This document shows positions 11,363 through 21,840 of a stretch of DNA of 64,000 bases, in pieces (within the stretch, counting starts at the first letter, position 1; every line of letters starts with the position of its first letter). The DNA comes from Phytophthora hibernalis (Eukaryota > Oomycota > Peronosporomycetes > Peronosporales > Peronosporaceae), in NCBI GenBank assembly GCA_012656075.1, contig JAAKBF010000151.1, positions 1,383,917 through 1,447,916 of the forward strand. The letters are read 5' to 3'. Under the pieces are notes generated by a model, which saw nothing but the letters and a program-made list of their open reading frames with translations, did no database searches and had not been told where the DNA came from. Position numbers and translations under genes: made by a program.

Positions 11363-11515
11363 ATTCAGAGTCGCTGGACGTAGCGAGTTTGGTGAGCTGG
11401 CCAGCGCTTGTATACATACTCAGACACTCACTTTACGAACTGAAGTTGTTGATGATGCATGAATACAGATAAATCAAAGCACTCATGGAGCTGTGGAATT
11501 ATTCTTTGGTGGATA

Positions 11516-13359
11516 TTATGGATGTTGTTTCAAGAATATGCAACTGAGTCCACTCTGCAGGCTGCAACTTGTTGTTAGCGAACTTCCTGGCTTAAAAGGA
11601 TTCGAGGAGTGATAGCCTGGGTTTGCAGGAGCGCCAGCACCCCACATTTGCTGTGGCATTTGCTGCTGCTGCATCGGGAAGCCGCCAGGGAATCCTTGCT
11701 GAGGCTGCTGGAAGCCCATGTGAGGTTGGACCATGTGAGGTTGGCCCATGTGAGGTTGGTCCATGTGCGGTTGGCCCGTGTGCGGTTGGCCCATGTGCGG
11801 TTGGCCCATTTGAGGGCGACCCATGTGCTGCTGTCCTCCTGGCATCCCACCATAGAGCAGCGCTGGAGGTGGAGCATCAATTTCGGCAAAAGGATCCGCC
11901 TCTGGTGCATGGGCTACCATTGCAGGAGATTGCACGGGTGCTGCCAGAGCAGGAGGTGCAGGAGGTGCATCGAAGTCAAATACACTGGCGGCTGGGGCGG
12001 TGATAGGGGCTTGCTGTTTGACGGGTTCAGGAGGGAGGTCGAACGGATCCACCTTTGCCGACCCGGGGCAAACGCATTGCTGCCTCCACTCTGACCAAAC
12101 GATGTTGGCGATGGGAAACTGGCAAAGTCAGCGAATCCCTGAGCCGATGCAGCCCAAGTCGTATCAAAAGCGGCAGGTGCTGCAGCCTTCGCGGCCGGTG
12201 GTTTGCTGTCCGAGATAGTGGGGTTGAAATCCATGTTCAGGAGGTCTGCTGCCTCCGGAGTTTTGCTCGCGACCGTTTCCTTCCTCGCTTCGGTCTTCTT
12301 CGAAGGGGAAGACGCAGCTTCCGCCTTGTCTTTCTTCTTCTTCTTAGACGCCCCAGGCAGCGGCGGAAGTGGACGACCGCAACTTACATCATCGATGCAC
12401 TCCATGACATGATCGATGGTTGCACGCTTTTCAACATCCGCCGTGAGCATGCGGGCAAGAATCGCGTGTAGATCTGGCGAGTATGGGGAATTCGATGGGA
12501 TCGTGTAGCGGTCGGTGCGCAGGCCCTCAAGCGGGAACGGCGACTTGAAGAACGCCATGCTATAGAGAATGCAGCCCATGGCCCACACGTCCACAGCCTC
12601 GGTCAGCTCACCCGAGCCGAACATGGCTGTGCCTTCCACATCTGCCAGTTCAGGCGACCGGTACATTGCCGTCGTACGCTTGGACACGTTGTCGGATTCG
12701 CGCATGCGATCCGCCTTGGTAGCTAGTGACTGCGGTCCTTCCACACACGACCCAAAGTCACACAGCTTGTACACGCCTTCCTTGCCCAGCAAAAAGTTCT
12801 CAAGCTTGAGATCGCGGTGCGCAATGGGCGGGTTCTGTGCGTGCAGCATGGATACAGGTCTATACATCGAAATTTAATTGGACATGGTACAGGTGCAACA
12901 TGAGTCAGCGTTACTCATCCCTGACGAGTCATCAATAAATAAGACTGCAACATACTCGCAGAGAGTCTTGAACGTCCGCAAAAGCTCGTGTTGCGAATAG
13001 CGTTTCGTGCCCATCTTGAGCATGTTCTCCTGCAAGTGTCCGCCGGGACAGTACTCCATGAGGATGAAGACCTCGCTTTTGTCGCCCCGAGCCTTGCTGG
13101 TCTGCGAAGACACGAACTGCACCACCTGCGGGTGGCTCAGCCGCTGATGCAGGCGGATCTCACTCGCAATCCAGTCCGCCGTCTGATCGTTGTGCGCCAC
13201 GAGACGCTTCAACACGAGCGGCGCAGCGGTAGCCGGCGCGCGTATGTCCTTGACCAGGAAGATGAAAGAAGAACCGCCTTCGCCCAGATACTGCACGGCC
13301 TCCACCTCGTGGCGACCCACCACCATACGCTTTCCAACTTGCTGTTGCACGTTGCCCAT
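11516..13359 (-). CDS. NAK-family (AAK1/GAK-like) endocytic serine/threonine protein kinase
   Basis: NAK-family kinases phosphorylate clathrin adaptors. Exon 1 (13359-12956) has the Gly-rich loop LGEGGSSFIFLV and the Lys in VLKRLV. A 96-nt intron (12955-12860) follows. Exon 2 has HRDLKLEN, the metal-binding CDFGSC typical of this family, and MYRSPEL. After the kinase domain come a basic Lys run and a disordered tail. The tail has two DPF motifs (AP-2 ear ligands), one NPF motif (EH-domain ligand) and about seven tandem five-residue MGQPH-type units. One frame break lies at CCCGGGG (12061-12067); another may lie near the C-terminus. Each would be fixed by one base. An upstream in-frame ATG at 13431 is possible, but the stretch after it looks like leader or intron. 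About 580 residues. It runs divergently from the bL17 gene 220 bp away and convergently with glucosidase II beta. Confidence 0.85.
11713..11830 (-). repeat. 15-bp coding minisatellite (MGQPH repeat)
   Basis: About seven to eight tandem copies of a 15-bp unit similar to CATGTGNGGTTGGCC (plus strand) lie inside the kinase tail. They encode successive His-Met-Gly-Gln-Pro units. The 15-bp length keeps the frame whatever the copy number. Confidence 0.8.
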
Positions 13360-13582
13360 ACCTACAAACCTGCTTTTCACCTGCTCAAAGTCTTTGTGAG
13401 AGCAAAATATAGCACCGGAGACCTTGGCCATACGTCGCTTCGGTCTATAACCGACGCACTTCAAGTTCACCTTCGCGCGACATACTCATCATGATGTGGT
13501 GCACACAATGCAAGTTGCACACTGTGTGCGCAACACCAGGTACCAGAGGTAAGCTGCTCGTGACCACAGGAAGCTCTGAACC

Positions 13583-14278
13583 ATGAAACACCGCGTCGCC
13601 TTCCGCAAGCTCAACCGCACGTCGGCCCATCGCCAGGCGATGCTGCGGTACGTTATCTTGAGAATCCGATGCAGCTCTCCATGTCTTTCCCGTCTACCAG
13701 AGCGTTCTGGATCGAGAGTATCAGCTAGAAATGCTAACGCTCTACTGTTTATTGTGCACAGTACTATGGTGACGCAGCTCATCGAGCACGAGCGCATCCG
13801 CACGACGTTGCCAAAGGCCAAGGAGCTGCGTCGCGTGGCTGAGCAGGTGGTCACCATGGCCAAGAAGGGCGACGAGCCCGCCCGCAAGCGCGCTGAGGCC
13901 GTTCTGCGCACGCCCGAGGCTGTCACCAAGCTCTTCGACGTCGTGGGCCCCGCTACGCGTACGTGCAGCTACTGTTTTAGGTTTATACAGGAGGATATGA
14001 GTACTAATGGGGTGTTGTTAATGCTGCAGTCTGCGCGAGGGAGGCTACACACGCATCCTCAAGGCCGACTTCCGTAAGGGTGACGGCGCTGAGATGGCTG
14101 TGATTGAATACGTGGACCGGTACGGAGAAATTGAGATGGTTTTAGCTGTGTACTGGAGCTATTGCTGACGATGTTGGTGTTGGTGTGCAGACCCGGTGAG
14201 ATGCGCAAGGCGAAGCCGCCTACGGGCATTGAGGCGGCCCGCCAGGCCTTTGAGACCCAGGCCGAGGCTACGCAGTAA
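13583..14278 (+). CDS. ribosomal protein bL17, organellar (mitochondrial) type
   Basis: This is a large-subunit protein of the bacterial-type ribosome, so it belongs to the mitoribosome in an oomycete. Four exons: 13583-13647, 13762-13958, 14030-14119 and 14191-14278, with GT-AG introns of 114, 71 and 71 nt in consistent phases. It starts MKHRVAFRKLNRTSAHRQAM, the invariant bL17 N-terminus, and continues with LIEHERIRTTLPKAKELR and GYTRILK. About 146 residues with a short C-terminal extension. The expected Pro-Arg-Tyr-Ala before exon 3 appears only if one C is added to the CCCC run at 13948-13951. No clear targeting presequence precedes the bL17 core, so import may use internal signals. Confidence 0.9.
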
Positions 14279-14461
14279 GTCTTTGCGGGCGAGGAAGACC
14301 GAGATCCCGACATGAACAGAGAACGAAGGAGCAGACTCAGAAAACGATCATGTGTGGGTATTACTGCGTCGTGCCTTTTGATTGCCAAGACTCCAAAATC
14401 CCTGCTAGACACGACGATCAACGCAGAAAAACAGATATCTAACGCCGCCTTCATCCAACAG

Positions 14462-15252
14462 TTACTGTGTCACATCCCGTTCGTCCGCATCCGACTCGGG
14501 CTCAGCTTCTTCCAGTTGGGCAAGCCGGTCATCCACGGTGACCATGAGTCCCTTGACCTTCTCCATCTCATCTCGCAGCCTCGCCACCTCATTCCGATCT
14601 GCCGCTAACGTTTGCATCGCCGCGTTACAATTCGCTGCAGCACGTTGCATGTTCTTCTCTGCTGTTGCACTTTGCTGCATGGGGTCTCCCAACGCGTAAG
14701 AGCTGATCGCTTCTGTGGAGAAGCTGAAAAGGTCTCGAATGCCGTCCAGCGCCACCGGCGTCGTTAAATATTTGCGGCCAAGCACAGCCTGGCAGTTACG
14801 ACACAGCAATTCATAGTACGAACTACCAGCATGCAGCCCCGAATTAGCCGTCTGCACTTCAGGGGATAGAGCCACATTGGTCACGTGACTCAACGTCACT
14901 AGCCACAGCTCCTCGGTGGAGCACACAAAGGCGTAGGAATCCCCGAAAATCGAGCGACAGGTACTACACTGGAACACCACGAGGGGCATGTCTTCTTCCC
15001 CTCCTCTTCCGTCTCTTGGACCTGCATCTCGGCAGCTATTTCTTCTCCGGTTTCCTCCTCCACCTCCTCGAACTCAGGATTCGGCACTTCATGTCGTAAT
15101 GTTTCGCTCTTGCTGTGGCTTTTGCTGCTTATTGAGACCCGCGCAGTCGCCTGTGGAGTCACGAGCGGTCTGGATTTCTTGTGCGAGCGCTTGCGTACCA
15201 CCTGCACGCCCTCGTCGCGCGTGTGGTGCCGTTTAGGAGGAGCTCCATTCAT
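14462..15252 (-). CDS. Mis18-domain protein (centromere/kinetochore)
   Basis: Mis18-type proteins help load the centromeric histone CENP-A; the fold is a Yippee-like zinc-binding beta domain with two CxxC motifs. Here the N-terminal 90 residues are basic and then acidic (disordered). The domain begins MPLVVFQCSTC and has FGDSY, then the second CxxC in LLCRNC, then VLGRKY and the typical exit helix GIRDLFSF. The C-terminal part is a coiled coil (VARLRDEMEKVKG). About 263 residues, similar to Mis18 subunits of other eukaryotes. One frame break lies at the CCCC run (14998-15001; GGGG on the coding strand), fixed by one base. Start at 15252 (MNGAPPKRHH). It converges with bL17 (183-bp gap) and diverges from the RING gene (165-bp gap). 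Confidence 0.8.
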
Positions 15253-15417
15253 CTTCTGCAACGCTCAGGGTTGCAAATAGCCAAATTGCGTAATTTGGGT
15301 AATGGAATTTTAGTAAAACCCTCCCACCCATCGGACCGTTTTGAGGGGTTATTTGGGTATTTTTTTACTGAGAGCTCGATCGAGCTACGGCAAAGCTGTA
15401 GGCGCAGCACAACACCA

Positions 15418-16346
15418 TGCCCGCTACCTGCCCGAAGTGCGGCACCTTTCTGACGAGAGCCGCTTCGTTAAAGCTTCACATGCAGCGAACCGAGAGCAGG
15501 TTGAGGCTTTGAGAAAGGCTCGGAAAACGAGTTGCGGCGCATCAGGCGTGCTACCATCAGGCTTTCTCGAGCTGAGATTGCTGACCAAGTTTATCGTGTT
15601 CTCCGTGTTGACGACGTTGAAGAAGCTGATCTAGCTGTCACCACCGATAATACTGGTGATGCCGAAAACCTGGTTTTGGGTCTTTTTCTTGCCGACATTT
15701 CGCTAGACGACCTGCTCATAATGGAGAGCTTGGATACGCCGTCCTTAGATAGGAGTGGTCGAAGCACTCAGTCCCCCTTCTGCTGGTGTGTTATACCCAA
15801 ATGCTAACGATTGGGCTGTCATCTCACTCATCGAGGACATTTCAGACACTATGGAGAGCATTTTGGGGGATTCCTATTTTGACGAGAGCAATTTCGACAC
15901 ATATCATTTGGATGAGAGCGCTGTGAGCATAACCCCATTACACGGAAGTGTGCTGGATACACTCCCTGCGGAGGAGAGTGTTATTGAGACAACTGAGTTG
16001 TCAGTCTTAGTCCTTTCCCACCCGGCCGCATCCGAGACAGTGGTCGAGGACCCACCCAATATTTGCCCGATTTGTCATGCAGAAGACATCGACGATCCAG
16101 TCGCCTGCCAACAGTGTAATTGCCGATTCTGTACTCCGTGCTTACGAGAACATTGCGAGCGGCGAGGTTTAAATGCGCTGTGCCCTACCTGTCGGTTTAG
16201 CATGGTCGGCTTATCTCCTCCTCGGGAAAATCCCCAACTCGTCGCCGACGCTACAGGGTCCTTACGCCTATTACCCGGCAGACATGATACATATTTCGGA
16301 TACGTCTTCAGATGATGGCGACCCTACTAGCGACTTTGAGGGATAA
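15418..16346 (+). CDS. zinc-finger, coiled-coil and RING-type protein (several apparent frameshifts)
   Basis: The product starts MPATCPKCGTFLTR, a C2H2-like finger whose second half is short (LKLHMQRT). It then enters a charged coiled coil (EQVEALRKAR, then ENELRRIRRATIRLSRAEI). Next is an acidic linker with repeated D/E-S blocks. A RING-type module lies at about 16064-16190: CPIC, then VACQQCNC, RFCTPC and CPTC, a variant with Cys at a usual His position. Such modules usually carry ubiquitin-ligase activity. The frame must shift near 15489, 15521 and 15757, each by one added base. After the RING, one frame stops at 16315, while another, more protein-like frame (HISDTSSDDGDPTSD) runs to 16346. 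It is either real with sequence errors or a young pseudogene. No orthologue recognised. Confidence 0.5.
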
Positions 16347-16462
16347 AAGCCATACGTAAAGATAAGACTCAATAGCGAAAAGGTAATAAGACTTTTATAC
16401 CCTAAATTAGTTTCGTATTAAGTAATTATATTAGGCTAATGAGGCTCCTCTTCTGACTCAGG

Positions 16463-16637
16463 GGTTGCACTCCACGTGCTTTTACTTATACGGATCTCTC
16501 TTTCGTGGTTCCTGATTTGACTTAAGGTGGCTCTTGATTTGACTTAAGGTTGCTCCTGTTTTGACTCAAGTGTTGCACTCCAAGTGCTTATTCTTATACG
16601 GACCTATCTTTCACGGCACTTGATTTGACTTAAGGTA
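16463..16637. repeat. imperfect direct repeat of about 66 bp, period 108 bp
   Basis: A block containing GTTGCACTCCACGTGCTT, a TTATACGGA segment and TGATTTGACTTAAGGT occurs at 16463-16530 and again at 16571-16637 with few changes. Extra copies of TTTGACTTAAGGT lie between them. The block is next to the 3' end of the hAT remnant and may be subterminal sequence of that element. Confidence 0.7.
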
Positions 16638-16753
16638 GTATTCTTCAGACGTAGAGCACATTTTTGGACCGTCATATTGTGAAGACAAGAATAAGATATT
16701 GGAAAAATGAAGACGACCAGATTGTCCCACTAGTATTGACAGGAACTCCTTAC

Positions 16754-18224
16754 TTAGTAGTACTCGAAGTCGCTATCCTGGTTGTTATTCTCCTCGTCGC
16801 TGCTTTCAGCCGCTAAATCTTCCAGCATATTGTAGCTTGCAATTTCGTCCTCGTCCACGTTCTTGGAGTTAAAGAAAATGAATACAAGCTTCTCGACATT
16901 ACCTTTGGCCAGACGGTTGCGCACGTGAGAATGAATAAACTTGTGCGCGGAAAAGTTGCGCTCAGCGGCTGCACTTGAACTTGCCGATGCGAAAACAGCC
17001 AGTGCAATCTTCTTCAACAAAGGGTAACTTTGAAACCCGCACCAGAACTCGTAGACACCGATCTTCTTCTCCTTCACCAGTTTCAGTTGACGCGTATGCT
17101 TTTGGAGCATGGCCTGGTACCGCACTAGCTCGATTGTTGTCGCATTTTCGTGTTCCGGACCGTGCCAGCTGGAAATGAACTCCATTACCTGGTCGCGAGT
17201 GTCATCATCCATACCTTCACCGTTATATCTAGGTACGCTACACCGTGGACATCTCCATAGACGAAGTGGAAACGCTCCTTGACCACGTTTGTGACGGTCC
17301 CGAGGTCCGAAATCAACACGTCTTCCGCTTCGAAGATACCAGGTAGCACCAAAAACATCTTGTACCCGTCTGAGATAGGTGTCGTATTCCTCTCGAAAGC
17401 TTTCTGAAACTTCGATAAGACTTGTAACAGACGGATCGCCTTCTCCAGTCGCTGCACAAAGTCTCGTGCTTTCACCACATCGTGTGCTTCGCCTTCTGAT
17501 CCTTGGTCTTCGCCTTGAGAAAATCCCGCCCGCTCACGAATGCATGCAATATATTCTCCGAAGACAAAATCGATGCGAAACACTGCTCGATAGACCCCCA
17601 ACGCTTATCCCCGGCATCACGAGAGCGTTCTTTCCTTCCATTTTCTGAAGCCGACGCAACTCGGACCACAGCTGTTGGTGCTTCTTGAAGAACTTTACCA
17701 ACTTGCGACAGTCGGTTTCTAGTGTCTGAGCCACCGAATCCGCTTCACGAGATCTTTGACCGCAAGGTGGAAACATGCGATATACACCCGTGGAAAAACA
17801 TCTTCGGGAAGTCTAGCTGCAGCTTCTCCCAAGCCAGCTTGTTCGTAGCGGTATTATCGGTAACCACTGCTGAAATAGTTGTGAAATCGGACTTCAGGAT
17901 GACGCGCTTGATGTCACCTGCCAGGAACTCGGCGTCGTGAGAGTCTGATCCGGTATAGACCGACTCAATGAAGTACGTATCCGAGCCACAGATCAGAACG
18001 TAGTTGATCACTGCCTTGCCGTTTACATCTGTCCAAGCATCGGTCGTAAGCGTACACGTTTTTCCACTGAGCGCCCTGGTCATCTTCAACTTGAAGTCAC
18101 GGTAGCATGCTTGCAGCAACGTCGTCGACAGCTGGTCCCTCGTCGGAACAAGTGCTTGCGGGTACAAAGCAGCATCGCTTGTACAAGCGAAACGTGCGCA
18201 ACCTTGTTGAAAGCCATTGCACAC
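16754..18224 (-). pseudogene. hAT-family transposase, frameshifted
   Basis: The fragments read in order on the minus strand. 18224-17745 has the RNase-H-like start (LTTDAWTDVNGKAV) and YTGSDSHDAEF. A middle part follows in other frames (17776-17185; for example VKARDFVQRLEKAIRLLQVL). 17212-16754 holds the C-terminal dimerisation region (PLLKKIALAVFASASSSAAAERNFS and NRLAKGNVEKLVFIFFNS), diagnostic of hAT transposases. No BED zinc finger is visible upstream. The frame changes at least twice, so no full protein is made from this sequence as given. I could not fix the terminal inverted repeats. Confidence 0.85.
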
Positions 18225-18982
18225 CTAATACACTAACCGCGGTTTAGCCGGACCACTACAAGCGTCTTAAACAAATGATTGCGAGCGCGGTTCGTGGCAG
18301 CAAAGCCAATACAAGACCGCGGTTCGGCCGAACGATGGAGTTCGTGGAGCTCGCGACTTGCTAAGTGATGTGGCATTTACGTAGACACACATCTCGTTAA
18401 AGTACGGTTGTCGTTCTAAGTACGATGACGTCACCGTTTTCTTATTACCGGGTTTAAAACCCACCCACCCGCGTAAGGTGTCACACCGCCCACATCCAAA
18501 GGAAAACCTGGGTTTTCCGCAACCCTGCCAACGCTTGACACGGTCGCCGATAAGTTATTTTGTGAATGCCGAAAGTTTGTCGGAAATCCCAAATAGTTTG
18601 TCGGAAATCCACAATACGAAGTCGTACTTACAGGAGATCATAGTCAAATCTAGATCTTTGCCAATTTTGGGCCAATTTCAAGTTGAGAAAGCACAAAAAC
18701 GTTGGTGGAGTCGACTGGCAATGGCAAAAAGGGTGGTATCACATTAAACACCCGATTCATGTGTCTTTTGTTTGTTGGTTTGTTTCATGCCAAGTTGGCA
18801 GACGAGTTCCATCGTGTGTGTCTGCGTTCTGCTTGTTCTCCTTGGAACCGTCGAAATCTATGCCACTCATACGTGAAAAGGCTCGTGGCCTGATAAATCT
18901 GCAGCAGCAAGCCGAACTGTCAATCCGTTGCCGTTTTCTGCGACCGCCGCTGTAACGTTGGTGACCGTCGACGGTCGAATTT
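18225..18982. other. non-coding stretch between hAT remnant and hairpin
   Basis: No gene is visible. A short direct duplication (AGTTTGTCGGAAATCC) occurs at about 18571 and 18595. The stretch is probably flanking sequence of the hAT element. Confidence 0.4.
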
Positions 18983-19090
18983 CTGTTGCTCTCGCTGTTT
19001 GCTCTTTTCTCTCTTGTCTTCCTCGATGGCACCAACCATCGCCAACCATCGAGGAAGACAAGAGAAAAAGAGCAAACAGCAGAGCAACAG
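18983..19090. repeat. long hairpin, arms of about 45 nt
   Basis: The left arm 18983-19028 and the right arm 19046-19090 are inverted copies, differing only by small indels, around a loop of about 17 nt (CACCAACCATCGCCAA core). It lies about 110 bp beyond the stop codon of the cyclin-dependent kinase gene, on its 3' side. It could be a small-RNA precursor or a MITE remnant. Confidence 0.8.
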
Positions 19091-19197
19091 AACAGAGGTC
19101 TTGATGCTGTTCTGGGTATCCATCTCCATCCTGATCCAATTTTGTGGTTGTTTGTCCACTGTCCTTCCCACTCTGCTGCAGAAACCCTCAAACCCAA

Positions 19198-20197
19198 CTA
19201 GAAGAAGGTCTGAGTGCCGTTGCCGTTGCCATTGTTGCGGAAAGACGCGTACTGCGGATGCAGGTCAGCGAACCACGGGTGCGACATCGCCGTACGGGCT
19301 GAAATGCGGTTACTTGGGTCGTACACCAGCAGGCGCTGCATGAATCAAACAACACCATGTCAATAAACTCACGTAAATCAAAACCCACGGACACAACTAA
19401 CTCACCGCGAGCAAGTCCAACCCCACGCGGTCCAGCTGAGGCACCACCTTGGATAGCAGCTGGGGACGCCACTGCGGGAACGACGTTTTGTAGTCGGGCA
19501 ACGTCGAGACGCCCGGCCACATGGTCTCATCCGGGGTGCCCAGCACACGGAAGATGCGAAAGAGCTCGTCAATCTCCGAGTCTCCAGGGAACAGCGGCTG
19601 CTTGTTAACCATCTCTGCGAAAATGCAGCCAATGGACCACGAGTCCACGGGGGTCGAGTAGTGTTTGGCGCCAAGCAGCACTTCGGGCGCTCGGTACCAG
19701 AGCGTCACCACCTCGTGGGTGTAGCGTCTCAATGGGACGCCATACTCTCTGGCCAGACCAAAGTCACCCAGCTTGAGGTTCCCGTACTGGTCAATCAGCA
19801 GGTTCTGCGGCTTGAGGTCCCGATGCAGCACGCGGTTGGCGTGGCAGAAGGCGACGCCCGCCAAGAGCTGGTACAGGTAACTCTTGACCTGGAACACCTC
19901 CATCCTGGCTGGGAGCTTCTCCATGCAGCGCTTGAGGTCCTGCTCCACGAACTCGAACACGAGGTACAGCTTGTTCTTCTGGTACACGGCGTCGTACAGG
20001 TACACGACGTTCGGGTGCGACGACAGCTCCTTGAGCAGCGAAATCTCGCGCATGGCTGTGGACGGGATACCCTCCTCATCAGGCTCAAGGCGGATCTTCT
20101 TGAGAGCCACAATGCGGCCTGTAGTTAGGTCCCGCGCCTTGTACACGATGCCGTAGGTGCCTTCGCCCACTTTCTCCACCTTCTGGTAGTTCTCCAT
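19198..20197 (-). CDS. cyclin-dependent kinase, CDC2/CDK1-like, with PSTAMRE helix
   Basis: This is a cell-cycle serine/threonine kinase. Exon 1 is 20197-19406 and exon 2 is 19335-19198, with a GT-AG intron of 70 nt and phase 0 kept. The protein has 309 residues, close to the usual CDK length. Features in order: VGEGTYGIVYKA (P-loop); VALKKIRL (Lys); IPSTAMREISLLKEL, a one-residue variant of the cyclin-binding PSTAIRE helix; VLHRDLKPQNLL; LGDFGLAREYG; RRYTHEVVTLWYRAPE, with the activating Thr; WSIGCIFAEM; and, in exon 2, YDPSNRISARTAMSHPWF. All catalytic residues are present and there is no frameshift. Start at 20197, since the codon before it is GTG. A CDK1 or CDK2-type role is likely; the PSTAMRE variant could also mark a lineage-specific CDK. 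Confidence 0.93.
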
Positions 20198-21840
20198 CAC
20201 GAATCTGGGGTCGTTGGAATGGTCAGAGCAATGCGAAGCTAGTTATAGTAGTCGCGAGCGCTGTAACTGGCTCAGACACGAGGTAAACGTCCTGCAAGAG
20301 AAAGCTGCTGCTGCACTTGTGAGTCCTCAAGGCCAAGAATCGAGGACTGGCTGAATAGGTTTGACTGGAATAAAGTATGCTGTTCAGCACATGTGAGAGG
20401 GTGTAGGTAGAGCTGGAGGTGTGTGATGATTGGTCAAAGATGTAGGTTAAAGTCTTGAGATTCAGGTTGAAGTGGGCTGGAAGGAGAGCCTGTGTCACTG
20501 CTGCTCTGCCTTAACAAATGCAAAGGTTTTTCGACCTCGCCAATTTTCGGGAACAGCGTATTTTCGGTAATATCCACCTACATGTACCGCTATGCTACAT
20601 GCAATTGTCAAAATCCTTGCAGGCTTGTTGAAGCCGAGTGGGGGAGCGCCATTGACTCAACCACCACTTTAGATGACCCGTCGATCTCCTCATCACGAAC
20701 ACAAGCAATCGACATGTATTCGGGCCGGCCACAAATACATCAAATGTTTCCCTCTGCTGCACTTCAGGTCACATTGGTCAAGTTTTATTCCTCCTCACAC
20801 AATTTCATTCCTCCTCACCGGAGCTTGCCAGTATTTTGAAAGTGAGGAGTAACTACAAGTACTATAGTACTTACTGGGTGACTTAGTACTTATCATAACC
20901 GGACAGGTCTCATTTTCTAGTAGTTTCCACGAAGGCCAAATAGTACTGGAAATTATACTACACTAAGAAAATCATTAGACCGCAAACTGTGACCAAAATT
21001 CCACCGGAATCAGAACGAAACTATTCCAGAAGAGCTTACATGTACATGTATATGTACTGTGTACTGTGTACTGTGTACTCTCTCAGAGGCTCATAATGTA
21101 TTGAGTGGATATTATCGTCTGCCCGTATGAGGGTGCTAGTAGTCACTAAATTAGAACTTATCGGTAACTAAAACACTAGGCGCTCTACGACGTGGAGAAA
21201 GCTTACCGGTACTGTAGCTTAAGTAATTATCCTGTTAGAGATCCTTACGCTTAATCCGTCTCGCGAAAAGCAGGTACTCTTAATTAAAACTGACGCGGAC
21301 AAAAAGCGAGGGAGGCTTTACTAAGTAGTATAATACATGTACTGTAGTTGAAATTCCTACAATAAATGTGACAAAACTCATCCCTATTCGTACTTAACCG
21401 GAATGACTTGCATTTGTATTGGAGTGAGTTCATCGATGATGCTTGTATGAATAAGTACTGGGCAAAGTAATATATTATTGTAGGATAACTATATCCAGTC
21501 CAGAAAACCAAACCCTCTCACAAGACTATCCCGCCCTCAGCCAATGAAGGTGGCCCAGATAGTGTAACTTTGTTGTTTTGTCCAATCATGCTACGTTAGG
21601 GGTTGGGGTATTGTGTTCCGGCTTATTTCCGGAATTTTCTGGAATTTCCCAAACCTTAGAAATAATCCAGTATACTGCGTCCAAGACAAAACCTGAATTA
21701 TCGCATAATAACAGTGTGTATCGGAATTCCACTTCTAATTGCGGTTGTCTGACTATAGTGCAAGCCACAAAAAGATAAATATAGGCTGCTTCGCTTAGTC
21801 AAGGGCCATTGCAACTCTAGCTTGGAAGGGGACAGCCGCA
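20198..21840. other. intergenic, AT-rich
   Basis: This is the CDK 5' flank and then sequence with no gene. A short tandem of TGTGTAC-type units lies at about 21053-21078. Nothing else recognised. Confidence 0.5.

Noticed and set aside
15300..18480. Similar AAAACCC(A/T)CCCACCC words on both sides of the hAT remnant as possible element ends
   Set aside because: They are in the same orientation, not inverted, and too short to support as TIRs.
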